NCBI RefSeq assembly: GCF_016908555.1
Contig: NZ_JAFBEE010000009.1
Location: forward strand, 1-64,000
Direction: 5' to 3'
Source of the DNA: Alkaliphilus hydrothermalis
Lineage (GTDB): Bacteria; Bacillota; Clostridia; Peptostreptococcales; Natronincolaceae
DNA: 64,000 bases
Position 1 is the stretch's first letter. Every line of letters starts with the position of its first letter. The position numbers were made by a program, and so were the translations under genes. Below, in pieces: positions 15,104-24,400 of the stretch. The notes beneath the pieces are model-generated. The model was not told the DNA's origin. It saw nothing but the letters and a program-made list of their open reading frames with translations, and did no database searches.

Positions 15104-15958
15104 ATGAAAAGAGAGTTTTCTTTTTCTCGAAGTTTTTTTGTGGTCTTATTTATTAGTCTAATTTTTATAGCTAACCTTTCTGTAGGTTATGGATCCACTA
15201 ATTGGCCAATGAGTCATAAAGGAGTATCTATAAAAGGTATGGGCTTTGACAGTGAAGAGGGAGTGGTCAACCTGTGGGGTACTACCTCCCATGAAAAGAT
15301 CAAAATACTAATAAAATATAAGGATATTAATAAATGGCTAGAAGTAGAATTGCAGGAAGGAAAATTCAATGAAAGATTTTGGCTTACTGAGGGAAAAGGT
15401 AGTTACGAAATAATAATGATGATCCATAAAGAGGACAGGAAATATAGCTATGGACCTCGTTTAAATATTGAAAATGAAGCTGATGTAAATCCTTTTCTTG
15501 TACCTATAACACATATAGAAAGTGACAATGAAGATATTATAGAGATGGCAACGACAATTACTCAACACTTTAATAACGACACGGATAAAGCTAAAGCCAT
15601 CTTTAATTGGGTTACAGGAAATATTAAATATGATTATGATAAATATCATGATCAGTTGAATAGCAATTATAATCATCAATATGGTGCCCTTAATACCCTG
15701 AAGACCAAAACAGGCGTATGTTATGATTTTGCAACATTAACAGCTGCTCTTGGAAGGGGAATTGGACTACAAGTAAAAGTAGTAGAAGGACTAGGAGTAA
15801 CTGATGAATTCAGCGGACTTCATGCATGGAATGAGGTTTATATTTCAGAGGAGAATCGTTGGATTAGTTTGGACACCACCTTTTCGGCATTGTCCAGTAA
15901 GGATTGGTTCGATAATCAAGACTTTAATGATTACCATGTAAAAAGTAAAGAGTATTAA
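15104..15958 (+). CDS. Secreted transglutaminase-like protein
   Basis: This 284-residue protein has a signal peptide (MKREFSFSRSFFVVLFISLI, cleavage near VGYGS). A beta-rich segment comes first (residues about 35-120). A transglutaminase-like cysteine protease fold comes next. The probable Cys is in KTGVCYDFATLTAALGR, the His in GLHAWNEVYI and the Asp in WISLDTTF, giving the usual C-H-D order. Such domains in bacterial exoproteins act as peptidases or cross-linking enzymes on cell-surface proteins. The gene is alone in its transcript, directly controlled by the class I c-di-GMP riboswitch, with a terminator just after it. The substrate is unknown; the neighbouring surface proteins are candidates. 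Confidence 0.88.
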   Translation: MKREFSFSRSFFVVLFISLIFIANLSVGYGSTNWPMSHKGVSIKGMGFDSEEGVVNLWGTTSHEKIKILIKYKDINKWLEVELQEGKFNERFWLTEGKGSYEIIMMIHKEDRKYSYGPRLNIENEADVNPFLVPITHIESDNEDIIEMATTITQHFNNDTDKAKAIFNWVTGNIKYDYDKYHDQLNSNYNHQYGALNTLKTKTGVCYDFATLTAALGRGIGLQVKVVEGLGVTDEFSGLHAWNEVYISEENRWISLDTTFSALSSKDWFDNQDFNDYHVKSKEY

Positions 15959-15967
15959 ATGAACCTT

Positions 15968-15996
15968 AGAGAGGAGATATATCCTCTCTTTTTTTT
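15968..15996 (+). terminator. Rho-independent terminator
   Basis: AGAGAGGA pairs with TCCTCTCT and is followed by eight T. Confidence 0.85.
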
Positions 15997-16154
15997 GTTT
16001 ATTGGCGTATATTTATACAACGTCGAAATAAGTGGTAATTTTTGTTACGAAATATAAAGGGAATAATAAGTAATGGTAGAAAATACTGTAAACAGGTCAA
16101 TAATATATATAAGCTTAAAATACTAGGATAATAATGCTTCTGATGGAGGTGAGT

Positions 16155-16220
16155 ATGAATTTAGTAAACTGGGGTATTGGGTGTGAAGCAATGAAAACCG
16201 ATTTTTATGTGGTCACTTGA
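16155..16220 (+). CDS. Possible 21-residue upstream ORF overlapping the class II riboswitch
   Basis: An ATG sits 4 bases after a strong GGAGGTGAGT site. It opens MNLVNWGIGCEAMKTDFYVV followed by T and a stop. The frame enters the aptamer at 16179 and stops inside it. It could be a real leader peptide whose translation disrupts aptamer folding, or a chance frame. No homologue was checked. Confidence 0.35.
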   Translation: MNLVNWGIGCEAMKTDFYVVT

Positions 16221-16253
16221 ATCGGAAGGAGCTAGTAGTGAAACCGGAGCACC
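16179..16253 (+). ncRNA. c-di-GMP-II riboswitch
   Basis: The region matches the class II aptamer in order and spacing: GAAGCAATGAAAACC, then CACTTGA, a hairpin arm pair CCGATT/AATCGG, and the hallmark GAGCTAGTAGTGAAACCGG. It closes with GCACC pairing back to GGTGT at 16180-16184. A second hairpin follows (CCTTTTAAG at 16252-16260 with CTTAAAAGG at 16270-16278) and hides the AAAAGGAGG ribosome site of the next gene. P1 and that hairpin share the CC at 16252-16253, so ligand binding would weaken the hairpin. This predicts translation turned on by c-di-GMP. Confidence 0.9.
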
Positions 16254-16281
16254 TTTTAAGGAGTAAACACTTAAAAGGAGG
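16252..16281 (+). promoter_or_regulatory. Ribosome-site-sequestering hairpin of the class II riboswitch
   Basis: CCTTTTAAG and CTTAAAAGG form a perfect 9-bp stem that contains the first half of the AAAAGGAGG site. It overlaps the aptamer P1 by two bases. Confidence 0.65.
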
Positions 16282-16287
16282 AAGAGT

Positions 16288-19200
16288 ATGAAAGGTAAAA
16301 AAAGACAAAAATCAATTGCTTTAGCTTTAGTTGCATTATTAATTACAATGTCATTTCCGGGTTTGCATGGGGGGAAACACCAGAAATAACAACTGCATTA
16401 GAGGAAACTATAATAGTAGAAGAAGAACCTACTGCAACAACTGAAGGAGAAATTACGGAGGTGGAGGAATCAACTTCTACTAGCACGACACAATCTAACA
16501 TGTTGACGATTTATGTATCAAGTGATGGGAACGATGAAGGTTTAGGAACATCAGAAAGTCCTTATGCAACAATTCAAGCAGCCATCAATGCTGCAAGCGA
16601 AGAACAAGTAATTTTAGTTGGTGAAGGTGTATATAATGAAACACTAAGGATTAATAAACCGATCAGCCTACAGGGTATTAGTCGAGATAGCGTTGTAATC
16701 AACACAACTCATACAAATGGATATGGGTTAGAGGTAGAGGCCAATAATGTTACTTTAAGTAACTTCACATTGATAGGCCCAAACCAAGGTAAAAATGCAA
16801 ATTATGGAATAAAGGCTACAGGAGTAGAAGGGGATGAAGGAGTAGATAATTTATCCATCTCCAACATAACTGTTAAAAACTCCTATAAGACAGGTCTAGA
16901 CCTCCATGGTATTAATAGTGCAGTTATTGATAATGTATTAGTTCAGGATACAATTTATGGTGTAGGGATTGCAATGACGGATTGTAATGATGTGACATTA
17001 TCAAATATAACTACTACGAACAATGCATGGGGTGGTATGGCAGTTTTTGCAAGTGGACAATATTATCCGCCAGGAGGATGCGATAACATTGTTTTAAGGG
17101 GAAATAATAGCTTTAGCGAAGATAACGCCCTATACACGCAAGTTAAAAATGGTAAAGAAGTGACCAATTTACAGGTTGCTAATGATTTTACCTATAAGGC
17201 TACTATAGCTGAAACTACAGTCTACCTAAAATCTCTAGAGGGTATTACCCCTATATCAGGTGCAGTTATAAGCAACCTAGAGGGTACAGAGTACTACGTA
17301 ATTGAAGGATTAAGAATCCAAGATGCTGTAACACAAGCTACAACTGGTTCAAAAATCAGTGTATTACCTGGGACATATAATGAAAACATTACAATCAATA
17401 AAGAGGGTATTGCATTAGTTGGAGCCAATGCTGGAATATTTGCAACAGCTGAAGGCAGAGATACTGAATCGACTATTGACGGTTCTATCAGAATCACCGC
17501 TATGGGTGTAGCAGTTGATGGATTTAGAATCCTAAATGGAGATGTTAATTTATCAGAAAAAGCAGGGATATATGTTCAAGCAGACCAAACTACTATAGTG
17601 AATAATATCCTAGTAGGTCCAAATGCTGGAGATGCCAATGCCAGCTGGAATCATAGCCGAGGAATTATTAAAGCCATAGGCAAAAGGGCATTGAATGTAC
17701 ATAGCAATAGTTTTACTCAATGGTGGACTGGGGTTTACTTGAATAGAGGTGCAGATTCTAACGTAGAAGGAAACCTATTTAATAATAACCGAGTTGGCGT
17801 TTCAGCCGATGAGCAAACAAACCTTTATGTCCATAAAAACTTAATTAAAGCAAATGATTTTGAAGGTATGGGAGCTTGGAGAGCAGATAGGATCACAATA
17901 ACATTAAACGAATTTGAAGACAATGGTATGGCCCTTAGCTACTATCATGATCCAACAAAAGATGCTAATTATGACGCTTCAATAAATGCAACGTTAAATG
18001 ACTGGAGGGTAGATGATCCAGCAGAAGTGGTTAATGGAGAGGTAATCTATGAACCTTGGTTAAGGCAAATCCAACTGGACTTAAGTCACCCTGTAACGAC
18101 AACTTCATCAGCAACTAATATTACTGGAACAATAGACGCCTATGGTATAGGTACACCGATCGTAAAGCTTGGGGATGAAACAATTGAAGTAACAGAAAAT
18201 GAAGGTCTATTTACTTTCTCCCACAGTGTAAACCTTGTATTGGGAAGCAACAACATTACTCTTGAGGCCTATGTGGATGGAGAGGTTGTGGAGAAGTATA
18301 CTAGAGTAAGTAAGTCTGTTAGCATCACTAGAAATGCTCCATATGTTCCACCATATATTCCACCATATGTGCCACCAGTAGAGAAAGAAGAGGTTGTGGA
18401 GGAGCCTGAAGTAGTTATTCCTGCTATTCCAACCACTAACGGTGTTAAGCTTAAGGTTGAAGGGACAGTTGAAGAAGGAAAGACAATTGTTTCTATTCAG
18501 AAGGATTCTCTAGTAGATGTACCAAGTGGTAAAAAGATTATATTAGATGCTTCTGGAACAGATGCCAATACCGATGTTGTTGTAGAAGTATCTCCAGAAG
18601 CAGTTCGAGAAATCATGGCTTCTAGAGGAACAATGGAGAAACCCTTACAGGTTATTACAAGCCATGGGTCAATAGAGCTTTCTAGTGAAATATTAAATGC
18701 ACTAGTAAAGTCAGGTCAAGATTTAAAAATGACGACTAGAAAAACACCACAGGTCGATTCTATTGAAGAAGGTAAGTATTTAGGCTCAGAGTCAGTTACC
18801 ATCAGTTTAGATGGTGTGGAGACAGGTGTAGCAAATATCACCTTATCCTTAGAGGGAGTTTCCTTGATTGATGTAAATCTTGACAGATTAGGAGTATGGG
18901 TAAACCATAAGGATGGATCAAATGTATTCTACCCTGCTACAGTAAACTATGAGGGTTCAGGTGAGGCGGAAAGCTTAACCATTACAATTCCAAAGTTTAG
19001 TACTTTTACAATCATGGAATATACTAAGACCTTTAAGGATATTGATGGTCACTGGGCTAAAAAAGATATTGAGCTAGCACTATATAAGCAAATTGCTACA
19101 GGCTATTCTAAAGATGAGTTTGCTCCAAATAAAGAAATTACTAGAGCTGAGTTTGTGTCAATGCTGGTAAGAGCTTTAGAGCTTGAGTTAACTGATGGAA

Positions 19201-19562
19201 AAACTCAATTTACCGATGTAGATGAATTTGCTTGGTATGCGTCATCTATTAAGGCAGCCAATGAGGCAGGTATAGTAAATGGATTAAGTGCAACAACCTT
19301 TGCACCCAATGGGGGTATAACCCGTGAGCAAATGGCTGTAATGATTGCACAAGCCTATAGAGTTAAAAATGGTAAAGGTCTTACTGTAGGTGATATTGCA
19401 TTTGATGATGCAAATTTAATAAGCCCATGGGCAAAGGATAGTGTAAGTGGCGCTTCGGCAGCAGGTATTATTAAAGGTGTAACAGAAAGCATCTTCGCTC
19501 CTAAGAGCAATGCTACCCGTGCTCAAGCTGTGGTGATGATTAAGCGTTTAATGGGATGGTAG
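16288..19562 (+). pseudogene. SLH-anchored beta-helix surface protein, frameshifted near codon 25
   Basis: The natural start is ATG 16288, just after the riboswitch-controlled AGGAGG. It opens a signal peptide (MKGKKRQKSIALALVALLIT) that hits a stop at 16387. The remaining protein is open in the -1 frame, continuing WGETPEITTALEE, and runs to 19562. One missing G at 16359-16361 (restoring PGFAWGETPE), or a slip on the six-G run at 16369-16374, would join the two. The mature part has two right-handed beta-helix blocks of the DUF1565/pectate-lyase type (coding about 16500-18050), an Ig-like segment, a Pro-rich linker (VPPYIPPYVPP) and a beta domain. Three C-terminal SLH modules (19024-19560) would hold it to the wall. 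The long frame has no good start of its own. Confidence 0.85.
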
Positions 19563-19596
19563 TCACAAGATAAACAATAATTGAATGATATAAGAG

Positions 19597-19633
19597 CTAA
19601 TAAAAACTCCACAGATTGTGGAGTTTTTATTAG
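19597..19633. terminator. Bidirectional terminator
   Basis: CTAATAAAAACTCCACA and its exact complement flank a GAT loop, with a T run inside the right arm. Confidence 0.85.
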
Positions 19634-19680
19634 TAAAGGTAAAGTGTTATAAGTACAAAATAGGACTATCAAAGGGAGCG

Positions 19681-19730
19681 ACTATAAAATTTAGACCTTA
19701 CTATTTCATCAAACTAGGTATATAATGAAA
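19681..19730 (+). promoter_or_regulatory. Shared upstream motif, copy 3
   Basis: ACTATAAAATTTAGACCTTA resembles the motifs at 3101 and 13381. A TATAATG at 19720-19726 would be a good -10 with the motif around the -35 region. The start codon is about 50 bases on. Confidence 0.45.
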
Positions 19731-19779
19731 TAAGCGTGACTAATTTACCAAATATGAAAGTCGAAAGGGGTAGAGTAAA

Positions 19780-21168
19780 ATGATACAGACGAAAAAGAAA
19801 AGCTTAAGAAACAGCTTGATGACTGGATTATTAGTATTGATGATGATTTTATCAACCATTATTCCAGTACTGGCTAATGAGGTACCAACACCTGATATTA
19901 GTCAATGGGCTGTGGAGACTTTAAATGAGGGTGAAAAATATGGTATTTATCCTATGGAATGGTACTATGATGGGTTTAGGTCAGGGATCTCTCAGGAGCG
20001 TATAGAAGCATTGGTAGAGGCAACAGAGGAAAAATTAGCTGTACTAGGACTAGAAAAGAAAGAAGGCTTTGTTCCGGTTTCCTCAAAGGGAGATAGTACT
20101 AGAGGTGATGTAATCACTAGACTATATAACGTGTTAGCCCAGTATGAGCTGGAGGTAGGAAATTCACCTGCAGAATACCTACAGGAGAGAAAAATTCTAC
20201 AGGGAACAGCAAAGGGATTAGAATTAGATAACATCTGTACGACAGAGCAGGCAGTTGTATTGGCTACTAGATTAATCAAAGATACATATGGGCTACTGGA
20301 TGCTGGCTCAAAAGGCTTAGCATGGAAGGTAGAAAACAATGGAAATACTGTGTACCTTTTGGGATCAATTCATATTGGTAGTAGTGAACTATATCCAATA
20401 GACGAAGAACTAAAGCAAGCCTTTGATGAATCTGATGTTTTAGTGGTAGAGGCAAATATCTTAAACCAACAGGCTGGATTACAGTACTTCATGCAAAAAG
20501 CTACCTATCAAGATGGTACGACTATAAAGGATGCCGTTAGCCCTGAGACCTATGATAAGTTAGTGGAGGTATTGGCGCAATATCAGATCCCAGTAGAGGC
20601 CTTAGCACAGTTTAAGCCTTGGAGTTTAGCAAATAATTTACAAGTTCTTTCTATGGAGAATTCAGGGGATATGGCACAGGCAGCTCAATCGGCTAACCTT
20701 GGTATAGATGTATATTTCCTATTAAATGCTTACTTAACCCAAAAGCCTATCGCTGAGCTTGAGGGAATTGAACTTCAAGCTGATTTGTTTGATGGTCTAA
20801 CAATGGAAACGCAATTAGAGTACTTAAATGGTGTATTGGATGGTATACTTGCAGCAGAGGATTCGGGAGAAAATGCTTCTGCAGAATTATTAAAGCAATG
20901 GATTGAGATGTGGATCAATGGTGATGTAGAAGAATTCTCTGATAGTTTTGGAAGTGCGGAGGAAGCATCTCAAGATGAGTTTTCAAAGATGCTATTCGGT
21001 GAAAGAGATAAAAACATGGCAGAGAAAATTAAAGCTATGTTAGAGTCAGAAGAAAAAGGAACTTATTTTATTGTAGTAGGAGCTGGACATTTAGTACAGC
21101 CAAACACAATCATTCAGCAGTTAGAGGAAGCAGGCTATACTGTTGAGTTATTTAATGAAGTAGAATAA
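19780..21168 (+). CDS. Secreted TraB/GumN family protein
   Basis: This 462-residue protein has a signal peptide (MIQTKKKSLRNSLMTGLLVL, cleavage near VLANE). The N-terminal part (residues about 35-170) carries SLH-like features (DISQWAVETLNEGEKYGIYP, AVVLATRLI) but not full modules. The TraB/GumN domain follows. Its first motif is YLLGSIHIGSSELYPI near residue 195, with the GSxH element, and the last is VVGAGHLVQPN near 434. Members are thought to be metal-dependent peptidases, related to TIKI proteins that cut secreted ligands. The enzyme may act on exported or surface peptides. It lies between the beta-helix SLH protein and the large subtilase, each with its own terminator. Confidence 0.88.
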   Translation: MIQTKKKSLRNSLMTGLLVLMMILSTIIPVLANEVPTPDISQWAVETLNEGEKYGIYPMEWYYDGFRSGISQERIEALVEATEEKLAVLGLEKKEGFVPVSSKGDSTRGDVITRLYNVLAQYELEVGNSPAEYLQERKILQGTAKGLELDNICTTEQAVVLATRLIKDTYGLLDAGSKGLAWKVENNGNTVYLLGSIHIGSSELYPIDEELKQAFDESDVLVVEANILNQQAGLQYFMQKATYQDGTTIKDAVSPETYDKLVEVLAQYQIPVEALAQFKPWSLANNLQVLSMENSGDMAQAAQSANLGIDVYFLLNAYLTQKPIAELEGIELQADLFDGLTMETQLEYLNGVLDGILAAEDSGENASAELLKQWIEMWINGDVEEFSDSFGSAEEASQDEFSKMLFGERDKNMAEKIKAMLESEEKGTYFIVVGAGHLVQPNTIIQQLEEAGYTVELFNEVE

Positions 21169-21192
21169 TACAAATATAATAATTAAAAGAAA

Positions 21193-21231
21193 ACAAAGCC
21201 ATGGGGGAGAACCCTGTGGCTTTGTTTTTTA
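21193..21231 (+). terminator. Rho-independent terminator
   Basis: ACAAAGCCATGGG and CCCTGTGGCTTTGT form the stem around GGAGAA, followed by TTTTT. Confidence 0.85.
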
Positions 21232-21455
21232 AAAACTTTTAAAAGAATACAAATAAGTAGGTACAAGCAGGAATACTTTGGCATTGATTGGAATAAAATT
21301 TTATAGCTAAAATAATTTATATGTTGAAAAGTATTAAATTAAACTAAAAACCAATTTAATTTAATATTTGAGAATCACTATTATTTTATACAGGGGGGAT
21401 GCCCAAGTTGATTAGCTTTATTTATTATTCAAATAATTAAAAAGGGGGATTTGAG

Positions 21456-24400
21456 TTGAGTAACAGAAAATTATTATCATTAATCTTAATCATTGCTCTT
21501 GTATTTTCTAACTTTGCAATAGCAGTGGCTGCTCCTATTGATAGTATTGTTTCCTTTGAGCAAGAAACCTTAGGAGAGTTCTATGAAGGATCTAGCATTG
21601 CAAGAGATCCAAGAGTAGAAGGACTAAAGGACAGTGACCTTATTAGAATTATTGTCGAATTGGAGTCAAAGCCAGTAGTTGACTACGCTATAGAAAGAGG
21701 TATTAGCCTCCAAAAAATGTCTATTCAAGAAGTAGGTACAATTTCTGATAAGTTAATGAAGGAACAAGAAGTTGTAAAAGCAAGCATAGACAAACGCGGT
21801 ATTGATCTTGTATATCACCATGAATTTGTTCAAGTACTTAACGGATTCAGTGGTACCACTACTCTAAAAGAAGCGAGGGCGATTGAAGATCTAAGTGGAG
21901 TAAAAAGGGTAACAATTGCTACTGAATATGAGAGACCACAGCCAGAAATGCATACGAGTCATGAAATTGTTGAAAGCATGAAGGCTTGGGAATTAGGATT
22001 TAAAGGTGAGGGAATGGTGATTGCTATCCTAGATACAGGAGTCGATCCATCCCATAGAGATATGAGTATCCTGACTGATCCTTCTAAAGCAGAGCTTCAA
22101 CAATCTGATGTTGAAACATTGATTGCCAATAATACAGTTTCAGAGGGAAAGTGGCACAATTACAAAGTTCCATATGGATACAACTATGCAGATAACAATA
22201 CTGAGATTTTAGATCTAGGACCAGGGGCCTCCTTCCATGGGATGCATGTTGCTGGTACAGCCGGTGCAAATGGTGATACTTCCAATGGGGGTATTAAAGG
22301 GGTTGCACCAGAAGCACAAATTTTAGCAATGAAGGTTTTTGGTAACGATCCAGGGATGCCTTCTACATATGGTGATATCTATGTAAGAGCAATCGAAGAC
22401 TCTATTAAGCTTGGGGCAGATGTTATTAACATGAGTCTAGGCTCAACAGGGGCATTTGTATTACCTGAGGATGAAGATCCAGCTAGGGTTGCAATCAGAA
22501 AGGCAACAGAAGCTGGTATTATAGTAGCTGTTTCTGCGGGTAACTCTAATCATATAGGAGATGGTTTCGCAAATCCTTTAGCAAAAAATCCTGATATTGG
22601 GGTTGTAGGGTCTCCATCAATAAATCCCCAGACATTATCAGTTGCATCAATTGAAAATAATAAAATACTAGCAAGTGCATTGAGATACAAAAATGGCGAA
22701 ATCGTTTATATGCCTGCTGGGTCAATAGATCCTGTAAGTCATTTCAAAGGCAAACAAGTCAATTTCGCATATGCTGGATTAGGCGCTGTAGAAGATTTTG
22801 ATGGTCTAGACTTAACTGGTAAAATTGCATTAATTAGCAGAGGAGAATATCCTTTCGTAGAAAAAATTATGAATGCCCAAAACAATGGTGCCATTGGGGT
22901 TATTATCTTCAATCATGCAGGGGAAGAATTAATCAATATGCAATATCCAGAGGAAGGAACAATTCCTGCTATATTTATGGGGAATATTGGCGGTGTTGCA
23001 TTGAAAGAGCTAGCAGAAACAACAGACAATTATGTTGTTTTTACAGGCAATCAACAACTGGCTGATAATCCTGAAATGGGTAAAATGTCTAGCTTTACTT
23101 CATGGGGGGTTACACCTAGTCTAGATTTCAAACCTGAAATTACTGCTCCAGGTGGAAGAATTTATTCTACATTCCAAAATAATAAATATGGGATGATGAG
23201 TGGTACTTCAATGGCAGCACCTCATGTTGCTGGGGGTTCAGCCGTAGTACTTGAAAGAATTGATAAAGATTTTCCACAATTAGCATTAGCAGAGAGAAGT
23301 AAATTAGCAAAGAATATACTTATGAATACAGCTAAACCGCTACTAGATAGAGCCCTGTACAATAATCACTACAAATTAGGAAACTATGTTTCTCCTAGAA
23401 GACATGGTGCTGGGGTAATGAATTTATATGGAGCTACTACAACTCCTGCTGTTGTAGTCAGCCCAGCAGATGACAATTTAAGTAAAGTAAATCTAAAGGA
23501 GATTGGAAATGTATCTACATTTACTTTAAAGGTAGAAAACTTTGGAGATACGCCAATTACTTATAATTTAACTGGTACTGTAGGAACAGATCTTGTGTTA
23601 AATGGAGCTAATAGATTGGAAACCCAAGGGGTATTCAAAGCGGGTACGATCGGTGACGCTGCTCCTTGGTTAGGAGAATTCCCAATTGCATTTAGTGCAA
23701 CAGATAATACACCAATTTCTCAAATAGAAGTACCTGCAGGGGGAACTGTTGATTTCAAAGTTACTTTAGATTTAACACATGCAGTAGAATGGAGCTACAA
23801 TGCACCATTAGCTGCTATTTTCCCAAATGGTACCTTTGTAGAAGGATTTGTTCAATTAAAGGATGCTGCAGACGCAGTACCTGAGTTAAGTATTCCATAT
23901 GTCGGTTTCTATGGTGATTGGGATAAAGCGCCTATTATTGATGATACCATCTATAATCCAAACGGAAGCCCTTATTATGGTAATTTTACCTCCTTAACAT
24001 GGTTAGATGAAGCTGCAGATTCTTTTGAATTCTTAGGCTTCGATCCAAAAACTGGGGAGTTTAATGAAGACTTAAACGTAATATCCCCTAATAATGATGG
24101 ATTAGCAGATCATGCTAGAGGATTATTCACATTCCTTAGAAATGCAAAAGCTGTTAACATTAACATCTTAAATGAAAACGGTGAAGTTGTACGAAAAGTA
24201 GCAAGAGATACTTATGTAAGAAAGAACTACTATGATGGTGGTGACGGTACAAGATTTAGAGCAAATGACTCATGGATTTGGGATGGATGGATAAACAATC
24301 AAGTTGCCCCTGACGGTCAATACTATTATGAAGTTGAGACTGTAATTGATTTTGAAGGTGCAACTCCACAAAAAGTGATATTCCCAGTAAAGGTAGACAA

